Notes: generated from the sequence alone by a model not told the origin. A DNA stretch of 64,000 nt from Pseudoxanthomonas sp. F37 (GCF_022965755.1 NZ_CP095187.1:2852001-2916000); one strand, 5' to 3'. Numbered from the stretch's first letter, positions 33,388 through 43,758 are shown. Numbers and translations are program-made.

Positions 33388-34989
33388 ATGCGCAGATCGT
33401 GGCTGCCGCTTGGCCTGATGTTCGCCCTGGCTGCCTGCCAGCCGGCGACGCCCCCCGGTGCGACGGCTCCGGCGGCGCCGACCGACTTCAGCTACGCCGA
33501 GCTCGACATCGCCGACCTGCAGGCGCGCATGCAGGCCGGGGAACTGGACAGCCGGCGGCTGACGCAGGCCTACCTGGATCGGATCGCCGCCGTCGACAAG
33601 GCCGGGCCGCAACTCAACGCCGTCATAGAACTGAACCCCGACGCGCTGAAGGAAGCGGCGCTGCGCGACGTGGAACGCCGCGCCAATGCGGTGCGCGGCC
33701 CGCTGCACGGCATCCCGGTGCTGCTGAAGGACAACATCGACGCCGTGCCCATGGCCACCTCCGCCGGCTCGCTGGCGCTGAAGGATTTCCGGCCCGGCCA
33801 GGACGCGTTCCTGGTGCGGCGCCTGCGCGAGGCCGGTGCGGTGATCCTGGGCAAGGCCAACCTGAGCGAATGGGCCAACTTCCGTTCGTCGCATTCGACC
33901 TCGGGCTGGAGCGGACGCGGCGGACAGACGCGCAATCCCTACGCACTGGACCGCAACCCCTGCGGCTCCAGCTCGGGCAGCGCGGTGGCGGTATCCGCCA
34001 ACCTGGCGGCCGTCAGCGTGGGCACCGAGACCGACGGCAGCATCCTGTGCCCGGCGGCGATCAATGGGGTGGTCGGCCTGAAGCCCACCGTGGGCCTGGT
34101 CAGCCGGCAGGGCATCCTGCCGATCTCGCACAGCCAGGACACGGCAGGCCCCATCACCCGCACCGTCGCCGATGCCGCGCTGCTGCTGGGCGTGCTGGCG
34201 GGGCGGGACCCGGCCGACGCCGCCACCACCAATGCGGCCTGGAACACCACCCTGGACTACGGTGCCCGCCTGACGCCGGGAGCACTCAAGGGCGCCCGCA
34301 TCGGCGTGCTGCGCAGCAAGGCGGCCATCCACCCCGACGCGGCAGCGGCGCTGGAAGGCGCCATCCAGGTGATGCGCGAAGCGGGCGCGATCGTGGTGGA
34401 TGCGGAGATCCCCACCGATGGCCAGTGGAGCGCCGACGAGCTGGAACTGCTGCTGTACGAGTTCAAGCATGGCCTGGAGCGCTACCTCGCCGAGCGCAAC
34501 GCCCCGCTGACCACGCTGACGCAGTTGATCGGCTACAACGAACAATACCGTCTGTCGGAGATGCCGCATTTCGGCCAGGATCTGTTCGAACGGGCCAATG
34601 CCAAGGGCGGACTGGGCGAATCGGCCTACATCGCCGCCCGCAGCCGCGCACGGCGGCTGGCCGGGCCCGAGGGCATCGACGCCGCACTGAAGGCGCAGCA
34701 GCTGGACGTCCTGATCGCCCCCACCACCGGTCCCGCCTGGCTGACCGACCACAAGGCCGGCGACCACTTCCCGGGAGCCGGCTACGGCGCGGCCGCCGTC
34801 GCCGGCTACCCCAGCCTCACCGTGCCGGCGGGCCACAGCGACGGGCTGCCGCTGGGCATCGTCTTCATGGGACCGGCATGGAGCGAAGCCCGGCTTATCG
34901 CCCTTGGCTACGACTACGAGCAGCGGACGCGGGCACGCAAGCCGCCCGAGTACTGGCCGACGCTGCCGCCACGTACCCCGCGGCGCTGA
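33388..34989 (+). CDS. amidase, lipoprotein-anchored
   Basis: The 533-residue product belongs to the amidase signature family (Ser-cisSer-Lys triad). The lysine is in [16 protein letters not shown] (about 112-127). The Gly/Ser-rich signature runs from [20 protein letters not shown] (about 190-209) to [12 protein letters not shown] with the nucleophilic serine. The N-terminus is a lipoprotein signal ([12 protein letters not shown], lipobox about 14-17), so it is placed at the membrane, facing the periplasm or the outer membrane. It should hydrolyse amide bonds; the substrate is unknown. It is close in size to the amidases of peptide and wall turnover in this group. Confidence 0.9.
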   Translation: MRRSWLPLGLMFALAACQPATPPGATAPAAPTDFSYAELDIADLQARMQAGELDSRRLTQAYLDRIAAVDKAGPQLNAVIELNPDALKEAALRDVERRANAVRGPLHGIPVLLKDNIDAVPMATSAGSLALKDFRPGQDAFLVRRLREAGAVILGKANLSEWANFRSSHSTSGWSGRGGQTRNPYALDRNPCGSSSGSAVAVSANLAAVSVGTETDGSILCPAAINGVVGLKPTVGLVSRQGILPISHSQDTAGPITRTVADAALLLGVLAGRDPADAATTNAAWNTTLDYGARLTPGALKGARIGVLRSKAAIHPDAAAALEGAIQVMREAGAIVVDAEIPTDGQWSADELELLLYEFKHGLERYLAERNAPLTTLTQLIGYNEQYRLSEMPHFGQDLFERANAKGGLGESAYIAARSRARRLAGPEGIDAALKAQQLDVLIAPTTGPAWLTDHKAGDHFPGAGYGAAAVAGYPSLTVPAGHSDGLPLGIVFMGPAWSEARLIALGYDYEQRTRARKPPEYWPTLPPRTPRR

Positions 34990-35055
34990 GACGATGACGA
35001 CGGGTCCGCACTCTGCGGGCCGCGGCGCTTGCAGCCGCGGCGCGTTCGTGGCGTC

Positions 35056-38000
35056 ATGACCGGCAACCAGCAAGCGGGGATCGCACGCGTGGAGTCAGGC
35101 GCGGACCGGGCATCGGAACTGCGTGCGCTGAGTGGATCGGTTTCCACGGCGCGACGACGTCAACGGAACCTGAATTCGCTTGCGTGGGGCGTACTGGTCG
35201 CTGCCTGCCTGTTGTCGCTGTGGGCCGGCGCCACCGCCTGGCGGCAGGCGCGCGACCATGCGCGCGCCCGGTTCGACGCCCGCGCCGACGCCATCGCCAC
35301 CGCCATCGCCACCCACATGAACGCCTACGAGGACACCGTGCGCGCGGCCGCGGCGGTGCTGGAAGGCCGCCAGGATATCGAGCAGGACAGCTTCTACGCG
35401 TTCGTCGAGAAGCTGCAGGTGCCCACCCGCCACGCCGGCGTGCACGGGCTCGGGTACGCGCGCCATGTGCGCCGCGACGAGCGCGACGCCTACCTGGCCT
35501 CCCAGCGCGCGCGCTACGGGGATGCGTTCGCCATCCATCCCGCGGGCGAACGCAGCGAATACGTGGTGGTGGACCTGCTGTATCCGGATGCCCCGGGCAT
35601 GCGTCCCCTGCTGGGGAAGGACGTCATGGCGGAAACGGTGCGCCGGGGCGCCATCGAGTCCGCGCGCGACAGCGGCGAACTGGCCGCCGCGCCGCTGGTC
35701 GCGCTGGGCGATGCCTCCCGCGGCAGCACCGGCCTGCCAGGCTTCCTGCTGTACGCACCGGTATACGCCGATCCGGTCGCGGCGCGCGGCGGCGTGGAGG
35801 CGCGGCGGCGCCTGCTGCGCGGGTTCGCCACGGCCGGCTTCGGCTGGGAGCGGGTCATGGAGGATGCCATCGGCGGGAACGCCGGCGAGGAGTTCGACCT
35901 GCAACTGCTCGCGCGCGACTTCGGCGACGAACCGATCTTCCAGATCCGCGCACTGCAGGATCGCCACGGCCAGGGCTGGCGGCCGGCGTTCACGGCCCAG
36001 CGCAACATGCGCCTGCTGGGCAGCGAATGGCTGCTCGTCCTGCAGTCCCCGCCCCTGCGCGATGCCCTGTCCGGGCTGACGACCATCGTCTCGCTGACGC
36101 TCGCCGGCATCGGCCTGGGAGGGTTGCTGTTCCTGTTGCTGCGCAACCTGGCCCGCACCGAGCACCGCAGCCGCGCCCTGCTGGACGCGGTCGCCGACCA
36201 TCTGCCGGCCCTGATCGCCTACGTCGATGCCGACGGGCGTTACGGCTTCGCCAACCGTGCCTGCCGGGAATGGTCGGGCACGGACGAGGAATGGCGCGAG
36301 CGGCACGTGGACGACGTGCACGCGGACGCGCCCGCGTTCCTGGCCTCGCTCAAGCAGTCCATGCGCGACTGCACGCCGGACCGGTGGATCGCCTGGGACG
36401 CCGAACTCGGGCAGCCCCCGCGTGCCGTCCACCTGTACCTCGTACCCGACGTCGAGCCGGGCCGTCGGATCGCCGGCTGGTACCTGATGGGCAATGATGT
36501 CAGCGAGCAGCGTCGCACCCATCGCGAGCTGGCGCTGGCGCGCGATCACCTCAAGCGCGTCACCGACCGCCTGCCCGCGCTGATCGCACAGTTCGACGTC
36601 CAACACCGGCTGGTCTTCCACAACCGCGCGTTCGTCGAACAGATCCGCTGGCGCGTCAGGCCGCAGGCGGGTCAGCACATGCGCGAGCTGTTCGGCGAGG
36701 AGGCCTACCTGCGCCGATTGCCGCAGATCGAAGCGGCCCTGCAGGGGCGCGAGGGCGAGTTCGAGAGCAGCTTCGCCACGGCGGACGGCGTGCGCAGCCT
36801 GCACAGCTTCTACACGCCCGACATCGACGACGCCGGCAGGATCGGCGGATTGTTCGTCATGGCGATCGACATCACCGAGAAAGCCCGCCTGGAACATGCG
36901 CTGCATGAGGCGAACGAACTGGCCGAAGTCACGCTGACCTCCATCCGCGAAGCCGTCATCACCGTCGACACCGATGGGCGGGTGACCTACCTGAATCCCG
37001 CGGCGGAGGCGCTGTGCGGCTGGAGCCTGGAGCAGGCACTGGGCGAGGCGCTGGACCGCGTCGCGCCGCTGGCGAGGGTGCAGGCGCAGGATGATGACGA
37101 GGTTTCGCACTCGGCCGGCCAGCCGGGCGACCTGCGGCTGCAGCGCAAGGACGGTTCGCACCTGCTGGTGGAGCGCTCGCTGTCGTCCATCCACGACCGC
37201 GAGGATCGCCTGGTGGGCACGGTGATGGTGCTGCGCGACATCACCGAGTCGCGCGCATTGAGCTCGCGCATGACCTTCCTGGCCCACCACGATGCGCTGA
37301 CCGGCCTGCCCAACCGCCTCCAGCTCAACGAACGCCTGGGCCAGGCCATCACCCATGCCACCAACCACGGCAATGGCATCGCCGTGCTGTTCCTCGACCT
37401 GGACCTGTTCAAGCACGTCAACGATGCGCTGGGCCACCACACCGGGGACGAACTGCTGCAGCAGGTGGCGCGCCGCCTGCAACGCAACGTCGGCAATCTG
37501 GGCACGGTCTACCGCACCGGCGGCGACGAATTCGTGGTGCTGCTGCCCAACGTGGTGACGCGCGAGGGCGTGCTGCAGGTGGCCGACCGCCTGCTCGCCC
37601 TGTGCGGCACGCCGTACACGGTGGCCTCGCACGAACTGCACCAGGCCTTCAGCATCGGCATCAGCCTGTTCCCCGACGACGGCTACGATGCCGGCACGCT
37701 GATGATGCGTGCCGACGCCGCCATGTACCTGGCCAAGCGCAACGGCCGCAACGCCAGCCGCTTCTACACGCGCGAGCTGGCGTCCAGCGTGGACGCGCGC
37801 ATCGAACTGGAGAACAGCCTGCGCCGCAGCCTGCGCAACGGCGACCTGACCCTGCACTACCAGCCGCAGATCGACAGCCTGAGCGGGCGGATCGTCGGCG
37901 TCGAGGGGCTGGCGCGCTGGCAGCGCGGCGACCGCCTGGTGCTGCCGGGCGAATTCCTGCCCATCGCCGAAGAGACGCGCCTGATCGTCGACATCGACCA

Positions 38001-38607
38001 GTGGGCCATCCACGCCGCATGCAGGCAGAACCGCATCTGGCAGCAGGCGGGACTGCCGCCGATCCGGGTGTCGGTCAACATCGCCGCCGCCAACTTCGAC
38101 ACCGACGACCTGGTCGCGACGGTGGTGGAAGCGCTGCAGGACAGCGGGCTGCCCGCCGAGTTCCTGGAACTGGAAGTCACCGAGACCACGCTGATGCGCG
38201 ACGTGCAACGGACCGACCGCACGCTGCGCGCCCTGAAGGCCCTGGGCGTGCGCATCGCCATCGACGACTTCGGTACCGGCTTTTCCAGCCTCAGCTACCT
38301 GGGCAACTACGGCTTCAACGTGCTCAAGATCGACCAGACGTTCGTGCGCGACGTCGGCGAGCCGAACCAGGCCGCCATCACCCGCGCCATCATCGGCCTG
38401 GCGGCGCAGCTGCAATGCCGCACGATCGCCGAGGGCGTGGAAACGGCCGCGCAGGCGGCCTGGCTGGTCGCCAACGGTTGCGACGAACTGCAGGGCAACT
38501 ACTTCAGCCTGCCGCTGCCGGCCGCGGAGTTCGCGCGCCTGTATGCGCGCGGGAAGACCTGGCACCTCCCACCGGCCGCATCAGCCGCGCACGCGCGCGG
38601 CTCGTGA
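35056..38607 (+). CDS. membrane CHASE-PAS-GGDEF-EAL cyclic-di-GMP protein
   Basis: The 1183-residue product has a membrane segment (about 42-62), a periplasmic CHASE sensor domain (about 80-335) and a second membrane segment (about 342-366). Three PAS-like domains (about 372-490, 500-620, 625-735) lead to the GGDEF domain (about 745-905) with TGGDEFVVL near 820. The EAL domain (about 915-1165) shows EGLARW, LEVTETTLM, AIDDFGTGFSSLSYL, LKIDQTFV, EGVET and QGNYFS. Both catalytic domains look intact, but no RxxD inhibition site stands before GGDEF. It should adjust c-di-GMP in response to an outside signal. A TTG at 35029 is an alternative start. Confidence 0.93.
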   Translation: MTGNQQAGIARVESGADRASELRALSGSVSTARRRQRNLNSLAWGVLVAACLLSLWAGATAWRQARDHARARFDARADAIATAIATHMNAYEDTVRAAAAVLEGRQDIEQDSFYAFVEKLQVPTRHAGVHGLGYARHVRRDERDAYLASQRARYGDAFAIHPAGERSEYVVVDLLYPDAPGMRPLLGKDVMAETVRRGAIESARDSGELAAAPLVALGDASRGSTGLPGFLLYAPVYADPVAARGGVEARRRLLRGFATAGFGWERVMEDAIGGNAGEEFDLQLLARDFGDEPIFQIRALQDRHGQGWRPAFTAQRNMRLLGSEWLLVLQSPPLRDALSGLTTIVSLTLAGIGLGGLLFLLLRNLARTEHRSRALLDAVADHLPALIAYVDADGRYGFANRACREWSGTDEEWRERHVDDVHADAPAFLASLKQSMRDCTPDRWIAWDAELGQPPRAVHLYLVPDVEPGRRIAGWYLMGNDVSEQRRTHRELALARDHLKRVTDRLPALIAQFDVQHRLVFHNRAFVEQIRWRVRPQAGQHMRELFGEEAYLRRLPQIEAALQGREGEFESSFATADGVRSLHSFYTPDIDDAGRIGGLFVMAIDITEKARLEHALHEANELAEVTLTSIREAVITVDTDGRVTYLNPAAEALCGWSLEQALGEALDRVAPLARVQAQDDDEVSHSAGQPGDLRLQRKDGSHLLVERSLSSIHDREDRLVGTVMVLRDITESRALSSRMTFLAHHDALTGLPNRLQLNERLGQAITHATNHGNGIAVLFLDLDLFKHVNDALGHHTGDELLQQVARRLQRNVGNLGTVYRTGGDEFVVLLPNVVTREGVLQVADRLLALCGTPYTVASHELHQAFSIGISLFPDDGYDAGTLMMRADAAMYLAKRNGRNASRFYTRELASSVDARIELENSLRRSLRNGDLTLHYQPQIDSLSGRIVGVEGLARWQRGDRLVLPGEFLPIAEETRLIVDIDQWAIHAACRQNRIWQQAGLPPIRVSVNIAAANFDTDDLVATVVEALQDSGLPAEFLELEVTETTLMRDVQRTDRTLRALKALGVRIAIDDFGTGFSSLSYLGNYGFNVLKIDQTFVRDVGEPNQAAITRAIIGLAAQLQCRTIAEGVETAAQAAWLVANGCDELQGNYFSLPLPAAEFARLYARGKTWHLPPAASAAHARGS

Positions 38608-38625
38608 CGCCGGCCGGCGCCGCCG

Positions 38626-40020
38626 TCAACGCGTGGCCGGTGCGGCCAGCTGGTTCTGCTTGCGCACGATGCACATCGCGATCTCCAGCGACTGCTCGTA
38701 GTTCAGCCGCGGATCGACCGTCGAGCGATAGGCGCGCTCCAGGTCCGCGTCGGTCAGTTCCCGCGCGCCACCGGTGCATTCGGTGACGTCCTCGCCCGTC
38801 AGTTCCAGGTGCACGCCGCCCAGGCGCGTACCGGCCGCCGCGTGCAGGTCGAACGATTGCTCGACTTCCCCGCGCACGTTGTCGAAACGGCGGGTCTTGA
38901 ACCCGTTGCTGGTGCTTTCGGTGTTGCCGTGCATCGGGTCGCAGACCCACAACACGCGGCGACCGTCGCGACGGACCGCATCCAGCAGCGGAGGCAGCTT
39001 CTCCGCGATCTGCGCGGCGCCCATGCGATGGATGAAGGTCAGGCGCCCCGCTTCGTCCTCGGGGTTCAGCACGTCGATCAGGCGCAGCAACTGGTCCGGC
39101 GTGACCGAGGCTCCCACCTTGATGGCGATGGGATTGCGCACGCCGCGCAGGTACTCCACGTGAGCGCCGTCCACCGCCGCGGTGCGCATGCCGATCCACG
39201 GATAATGCGTACTGAGATTGAACCAGCCCCACTGGCGGGGAACCTCGCGCGTCAGCGCTTCCTCGTACGGCAGCAGCAGCGCTTCGTGCGAGGTGTAGAA
39301 GTCGATCCGGTTGAGGTTGTGCACCTCGGAGCCCGACAGCGTCTCCATGAACCTCACCGCATCGCCGATCGAGGTGACCATGTGCTGGTACTCGTTCGCC
39401 AGCGGCGAATAGCCCACCCAGTTGAGGTTCCAGTATTCGGGGTGGTGCAGGTCCGCGAAGCCGCCGTCGATCAGCGCACGCACGAAATTCATCGTCATCG
39501 CCGAGCGCGCGTGCGCCTTGATCATGCGCCGCGGGTCGGGCACGCGGGCTTCGGGCGTGAACTCGGGCGCATTGACCAGGTCGCCCCGATAGCTGGGCAG
39601 GGTAACGCCGTCGCGCGTCTCCGTGTCCGCCGAGCGCGGTTTGGCGTACTGGCCGGCGAAACGCCCCACCCGCACCACGGGCAGGCGCAGGCCGTGCACC
39701 AGCACCAGGCTCATCTGCAACAGCACCTTCAGCCGGTTCGAGATCAGTCCGGACTCGCAGTCGCTGAAGCTCTCGGCACAGTCGCCGCCCTGCAGCAGGA
39801 AGCGCTTGCCTTCCTGCGCCTCGGCCAGCTGCTTCTTCAGCGAGAAGATCTCCCACGACGTGACCAGGGGCGGCAGCTGCCGCAGTTCGCCCAGCGCGGA
39901 CTCCAGCGCGGCCGTATCCGGGTACGTGGGCATCTGCACCGCGGGCCGCGAACGCCAGCTCTCCGGCGCCCAGTGGGGTGGCAGCGTGACGGCGCGCAGG
40001 TTGCGGTCGGAGGGATTCAT
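38626..40020 (-). CDS. 3-deoxy-7-phosphoheptulonate synthase, class II (DAHP synthase)
   Basis: It condenses phosphoenolpyruvate and erythrose-4-phosphate to DAHP, the first step of aromatic amino acid synthesis. The 464-residue product is of the class II (plant/Mycobacterium-type) family. It carries LLQGGDCAESFSDCES (about 77-92), RVGRFAGQYAKPRS, THYPWIGMRTA, WVCDPMHGNTE (metal and substrate ligands, about 361-371) and VHLELTGEDVTECTGGA near the end. The ATG at 40020 has a CAGGAG site. dsbB ends 51 bases upstream on the same strand. No regulatory domain other than the N-terminal extension is visible, so feedback control is not predictable from the sequence. Confidence 0.95.
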   Translation of the reverse strand: MNPSDRNLRAVTLPPHWAPESWRSRPAVQMPTYPDTAALESALGELRQLPPLVTSWEIFSLKKQLAEAQEGKRFLLQGGDCAESFSDCESGLISNRLKVLLQMSLVLVHGLRLPVVRVGRFAGQYAKPRSADTETRDGVTLPSYRGDLVNAPEFTPEARVPDPRRMIKAHARSAMTMNFVRALIDGGFADLHHPEYWNLNWVGYSPLANEYQHMVTSIGDAVRFMETLSGSEVHNLNRIDFYTSHEALLLPYEEALTREVPRQWGWFNLSTHYPWIGMRTAAVDGAHVEYLRGVRNPIAIKVGASVTPDQLLRLIDVLNPEDEAGRLTFIHRMGAAQIAEKLPPLLDAVRRDGRRVLWVCDPMHGNTESTSNGFKTRRFDNVRGEVEQSFDLHAAAGTRLGGVHLELTGEDVTECTGGARELTDADLERAYRSTVDPRLNYEQSLEIAMCIVRKQNQLAAPATR

Positions 40021-40071
40021 GGTGGACTCCTGGGGGCCCACCATCGTGCCAGATTGGTGCGCCGCGTCAAA

Positions 40072-40587
40072 TCAGCGGAAGGTCGAGGTCCTGCGGGCGC
40101 GGAAACCGATCCAGAGCGCCCAGACCGCCAAAAACACGAACCACACCAGGCTCCACATCGGCATGGTCAGGCCCAGGAAGCTCCAGTCGATGGTGCTGCA
40201 GTCGCCCTTGGCGGTCAGCACCTTCTGCACCACGCCCAACCAGGTGTTGGTCTCGATCATGTAATCCCAGCCCGGCCCGCAGCTCGGCATCAGCGGCGGG
40301 TACAGCTGTACCCACACGTGCCTGCCCGCGATGCCGATGCCGGTCGCCGCGCCGAGGAACGCCAGCACGCCATACACCCTGCGTCCGCCCGGCCGGCGTG
40401 GTCCGTGCAATGCGCCGAGCAGGAACAACACACCGGTCGCGGCGAAGGCCAGCCGCTGGAAGATGCAGAACGGACAGGGTTCCAGCTGCTGCACGAACTG
40501 CATGTAAAGGGCATAGCCCAACAGGCCCGCGCAGATCGCGAAGCCCAGGAAGCACTGCGCGCGGAAACTCCAGCGAAGAGGATTCAT
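40072..40587 (-). CDS. dsbB: disulfide bond formation protein B
   Basis: It reoxidises DsbA by passing electrons to quinones. The 171-residue product has four membrane segments with two periplasmic cysteine pairs: LEPCPFCIFQRLAFAA (CxxC, about 37-52), and the second pair as PSCGPGWDY together with AKGDCSTIDW (about 102-130). The LEPCPFC and the quinone-binding Arg in IFQRL fit the family. The ATG at 40587 is preferred over a GTG at 40593. It is 51 bases upstream of the DAHP synthase gene and may share its transcript. Confidence 0.93.
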   Translation of the reverse strand: MNPLRWSFRAQCFLGFAICAGLLGYALYMQFVQQLEPCPFCIFQRLAFAATGVLFLLGALHGPRRPGGRRVYGVLAFLGAATGIGIAGRHVWVQLYPPLMPSCGPGWDYMIETNTWLGVVQKVLTAKGDCSTIDWSFLGLTMPMWSLVWFVFLAVWALWIGFRARRTSTFR

Positions 40588-40685
40588 TGGCACCGGTAGC
40601 CTGGGGTCTTGCCCGCATTATCCATGCGGGGCGGCCCCGACGTCACCCTGCGGCGCTTCGCCGCGTCCTCCCGCCCCGGAAAGCA

Positions 40686-40711
40686 GAAACCCCGGCGTCG
40701 GCCGGGGTTTC
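40686..40711 (-). terminator. rho-independent terminator of rplQ
   Basis: GAAACCCCGGC (40686-40696) and GCCGGGGTTTC (40701-40711) form a perfect 11-bp stem with a GTCG loop. On the minus strand TGCTTTCC follows. It lies 25 bases past the rplQ stop and closes the ribosomal superoperon. Confidence 0.8.
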
Positions 40712-40735
40712 TGGGGTCGTGCGGTGGCGCGGGGC

Positions 40736-41110
40736 TTACTCGGCCGCCGCTTCCGGACGGTCGACCAGCTCGACGTACGCCATCGGCGCGTTGTCGCCGG
40801 CGCGGAAGCCGCACTTCAGGATGCGCAGGTAGCCACCGGGACGCGACTGGTAGCGCGGGCCCAGCGTGGTGAACAGGGTACCGACGGCTTCCTTGTCGCG
40901 CAGGCGGGCGAACGCCAGGCGGCGGTTGGCCACGCCGTCGACCTTGCCCAGGGTGATCAGCGGTTCCGCGACGCGGCGCAGTTCCTTGGCCTTCGGCAGG
41001 GTGGTCTTGATCAGGCCGTGCTTGATGAGCGAGGCGGCCATGTTGCGGAACATCGCTTCGCGATGGGCGCTGGTGCGGTTGAACTTGCGACCGGCTTTCT
41101 GGTGGCGCAT
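40736..41110 (-). CDS. rplQ: 50S ribosomal protein L17
   Basis: The 124-residue product is L17, a 50S protein near the tunnel exit. The start [20 protein letters not shown] and the [20 protein letters not shown] and [20 protein letters not shown] segments match the family. It is the last gene of the alpha operon, but 193 bases and a perfect 14-bp hairpin separate it from rpoA, so it may be partly uncoupled from the genes before it. The in-frame extension upstream of 41110 is not protein-like. Confidence 0.97.
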   Translation of the reverse strand: MRHQKAGRKFNRTSAHREAMFRNMAASLIKHGLIKTTLPKAKELRRVAEPLITLGKVDGVANRRLAFARLRDKEAVGTLFTTLGPRYQSRPGGYLRILKCGFRAGDNAPMAYVELVDRPEAAAE

Positions 41111-41262
41111 GGGTTGGATTCCTGATGAAGGGTGGGACGTTGGATTTCGCTGTCGCCATCCAGGCGCTGGAACAGTGGACTGCGGGTGGTCCGGACCGGC
41201 CATCCCTGACCGGAGCGCCGCAGACCTTCAGGTCCGTCGGCATGGGTGTCGCGTTTGAAACA

Positions 41263-41294
41263 GCGCAACTCCCGCGCGGGCGCGGGAGTTGCGC
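41263..41294 (-). terminator. strong hairpin between rpoA and rplQ
   Basis: GCGCAACTCCCGCG (41263-41276) and CGCGGGAGTTGCGC (41281-41294) form a perfect 14-bp stem with a 4-base loop. It lies 9 bases past the rpoA stop on the minus strand and is followed by TGTTTC, a weak T tract. It may partly terminate transcription before rplQ or protect the 3' end of the rpoA message. Confidence 0.65.
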
Positions 41295-41303
41295 ATCACA
41301 TCA

Positions 41304-42302
41304 TCAGCCGAGCATGCCGTGCTGGGCGACGCCGGCCGGCGGCCAGTTCTCCAGCTTCATGCCCAGCGACAGGCCGCGCTGCGCCAGCACTTCCTTGATC
41401 TCGGTCAGCGACTTCTTGCCGAGGTTCGGGGTCTTGAGCAGTTCGACTTCCGTCTTCTGGATGAGGTCGCCGATGTAGTAGATGCTCTCGGCCTTCAGGC
41501 AGTTGGCCGAACGCACCGTCAGCTCCAGGTCGTCGATCGGGCGCAGCAGCACCGGATCCACGCCGCTGGCGGCCTGCTTCGGCGCGCCGCGGTCGCGGTG
41601 CGTGAAGTCACCGAACACCGACAGCTGGTCGCTGAGGATGTCGGCGGCGGTGCGCACGGCTTCCTCGGCATCGATCGTGCCGTTGGTCTCGATGTCCAGG
41701 ACCAGCTTGTCCAGGTCGGTGCGCTGCTCGACGCGCGCGGACTCCACCGCGTACGCCACGCGGCGGACCGGCGAGAACGACGCATCCAGCACCAGGCGGC
41801 CGATCGCGCGGGTTTCCTCGTCCGGACGGCGGCGGGCGGCGGCCGGCTGGTAGCCGAAACCGCGCTCGATCTTCAGGCGCATGTTCAACGCCGTGTCCTT
41901 GGTCAGGTTGCAGATGACCAGTTCCGGATTCAGGATCTCGACGTTGTGGTCGGTCTTGATGTCGCCAGCGGTCACCACGCCCGGGCCCTGCTTGGCCAGG
42001 CTCAGCGTGGACGAGTCGCCGGAATGGATGCGGATGGCCACATCCTTCAGGTTCAACAGCACTTCCAGCACGTCTTCCTGCATGCCTTCGATGGTGCTGT
42101 ATTCATGCAGCACGCCATCGATCTCGACTTCGGTGATCGCGAAGCCGGGGATCGACGACAGCAGCACACGGCGCAACGCATTGCCGAGCGTATGGCCGTA
42201 ACCACGCTCCAGCGGTTCGATGACCACCTTCGCACGGTTGCCGGTCAGGCGCTCGATCTGCGGGCCGCGGGGGCGCAGCACTTGCTGAGTAATACCCGTC
42301 AT
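41304..42302 (-). CDS. rpoA: DNA-directed RNA polymerase subunit alpha
   Basis: The 332-residue product is the alpha subunit. It has the N-terminal assembly domain (about 10-235; [20 protein letters not shown], about 31-50, is the classical dimer motif). A linker and the C-terminal domain (about 250-320; [20 protein letters not shown]) contact UP elements and activators. The length is near the E. coli 329. The GTG-free ATG at 42302 is well placed. It follows rpsD by 50 bases in the usual alpha operon order rpsM-rpsK-rpsD-rpoA-rplQ. Confidence 0.98.
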   Translation of the reverse strand: MTGITQQVLRPRGPQIERLTGNRAKVVIEPLERGYGHTLGNALRRVLLSSIPGFAITEVEIDGVLHEYSTIEGMQEDVLEVLLNLKDVAIRIHSGDSSTLSLAKQGPGVVTAGDIKTDHNVEILNPELVICNLTKDTALNMRLKIERGFGYQPAAARRRPDEETRAIGRLVLDASFSPVRRVAYAVESARVEQRTDLDKLVLDIETNGTIDAEEAVRTAADILSDQLSVFGDFTHRDRGAPKQAASGVDPVLLRPIDDLELTVRSANCLKAESIYYIGDLIQKTEVELLKTPNLGKKSLTEIKEVLAQRGLSLGMKLENWPPAGVAQHGMLG

Positions 42303-42352
42303 GTTGCTTTGTCTCCTGCGGTCCCCCGGTCGCCCGGGGGTGCGTGAATGAA

Positions 42353-42982
42353 TTACTTCGAGTACAACTCGACGATCAGCGCTTCGTTGATGTCGGCGGG
42401 CAGGTCCGAACGCGCCGGAACCGCCTTGAACACGCCGCTGAACTTCTTCGCATCGACTTCGACCCACGACGGGTTCAGGTCGAGCTGCTCGGCGACGGTC
42501 AGCGACTCCTGCACGCGGAGCTGCTTCTGGGCCTTCTCCGACAGCGCGATCGCGTCACCGGCCTTGACCTGGTACGACGGCAGGTTGACCGGCTTGCCGT
42601 TGACCAGCACGCCGCGGTGCGAGACCAGCTGGCGCGCGGCCGGGCGGGTCACGGCGAAGCCCATGCGGTAGATGACGTTGTCCAGGCGGGTTTCCAACAG
42701 CTGCAGCAGGTTCTCGCCGGTGTTGCCCTTCTTGGTCGAGGCCTTCTTGTAGTAGTTGCGGAACTGGCGCTCCAGCAGGCCGTAGATACGCTTGACCTTC
42801 TGCTTCTCGCGCAGCTGGGTGGCGTAGTCGGACAGCTTGCCCTTGCGGGCGGTGGCGCCATGCTGGCCGGGCTTCTGCTCCAGCTTGCACTTGGAGTCCA
42901 GCGCACGGGCCGGGCTCTTGAGCGACAGGTCGGCGCCTTCGCGGCGCGCGAGCTTACAGGTAGGACCGATATAACGAGCCAT
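42353..42982 (-). CDS. rpsD: 30S ribosomal protein S4
   Basis: The 209-residue product is S4, which nucleates 30S assembly and, in E. coli, represses the alpha operon by binding its leader. It has an N-terminal domain of the zinc-free type, the [20 protein letters not shown] region, and the S4 RNA-binding domain ([20 protein letters not shown], about 95-114). It follows rpsK by 14 bases. The gene order suggests the E. coli-like role as operon repressor, though the leader upstream of rpsM was not seen to fold into the E. coli pseudoknot. Confidence 0.97.
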   Translation of the reverse strand: MARYIGPTCKLARREGADLSLKSPARALDSKCKLEQKPGQHGATARKGKLSDYATQLREKQKVKRIYGLLERQFRNYYKKASTKKGNTGENLLQLLETRLDNVIYRMGFAVTRPAARQLVSHRGVLVNGKPVNLPSYQVKAGDAIALSEKAQKQLRVQESLTVAEQLDLNPSWVEVDAKKFSGVFKAVPARSDLPADINEALIVELYSK

Positions 42983-42996
42983 TTCTTATCGCCCCC

Positions 42997-43389
42997 TTAG
43001 ACGCGACGCTTTTTCGGCGGACGGCACCCGTTGTGCGGGATCGGCGTCACGTCGATGATGTTGGTGATCTTGTAGCCCACGTTGTTCAACGAACGCACGG
43101 CCGACTCGCGACCCGGACCCGGGCCCTTGATGCGGACTTCCAGCGACTTCACGCCGTAGTCCAGTGCGGCACGGCCGGCCTTCTCGGCGGCGACCTGGGC
43201 CGCGAACGGCGTGGACTTGCGGGAACCGCGGAAACCGGCACCACCCGAGGTCGCCCAGGAAAGCGCATTGCCCTGGCGGTCGGTGATGGTGACGATGGTG
43301 TTGTTGAAAGAAGCGTGGACGTGGGCGACGCCGTCGGTGATGACGCGCTTGATCTTCTTCTTGACTTTGGCAGCAGCTGGCTTGGCCAT
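42997..43389 (-). CDS. rpsK: 30S ribosomal protein S11
   Basis: The 130-residue product is S11 of the 30S platform. The family-typical [20 protein letters not shown] (about 16-35), [20 protein letters not shown] (about 44-63) and the ending [15 protein letters not shown] are all present. It lies between rpsM and rpsD, 12 bases past rpsM. The basic N-terminus ([16 protein letters not shown]) is slightly longer than in E. coli, as in other xanthomonads. Confidence 0.98.
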   Translation of the reverse strand: MAKPAAAKVKKKIKRVITDGVAHVHASFNNTIVTITDRQGNALSWATSGGAGFRGSRKSTPFAAQVAAEKAGRAALDYGVKSLEVRIKGPGPGRESAVRSLNNVGYKITNIIDVTPIPHNGCRPPKKRRV

Positions 43390-43401
43390 GATGGTCGCCC
43401 C

Positions 43402-43758
43402 TTACTTCTTGATGGCTTTGCGCGGACCCTTGCGGGTACGGGCGTTGGTGCGGGTGCGCTGGCCACGCAGCGGCAGGCCGCGACGGTGGCGCAGACCGCG
43501 GTAGCAGCCCAGGTCCATCAGGCGCTTGATGGCGATGCCGACTTCACGGCGCAGGTCGCCTTCGACCACGTACTTGCCGACTTCGGCGCGCAGGCGCTCG
43601 ACTTCCGGCTCCGACAGGTCGCGGATCTTCGTGGTCGAGGCGACGCCGGCGGCTTCGCAGACCTTCTTGGAACGGGTACGGCCGATGCCGTAGATGCTTT
43701 GCAAACCGACCCAGACATGCTTCTGGGCAGGCAGGTTGACACCTGCAATACGCGCCAT
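43402..43758 (-). CDS. rpsM: 30S ribosomal protein S13
   Basis: The 118-residue product is S13 of the 30S head. It has the start [20 protein letters not shown], the helix-hairpin-helix region [17 protein letters not shown], and the basic C-terminal tail [20 protein letters not shown] that contacts P-site tRNA. It is the first gene of the alpha operon here: 343 bases separate it from secY, in which the rpmJ gene normally found here in E. coli is absent. The start was moved from an upstream ATG (at 43773) to 43758 to match the family N-terminus. Confidence 0.97.
   Translation of the reverse strand: MARIAGVNLPAQKHVWVGLQSIYGIGRTRSKKVCEAAGVASTTKIRDLSEPEVERLRAEVGKYVVEGDLRREVGIAIKRLMDLGCYRGLRHRRGLPLRGQRTRTNARTRKGPRKAIKK

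Noticed and set aside
34990..35055. A TTG start at 35029 for the CHASE-GGDEF-EAL protein
   Set aside because: The ATG at 35056 keeps the whole N-terminal membrane segment. The longer form adds nine unremarkable residues and has no ribosome site.
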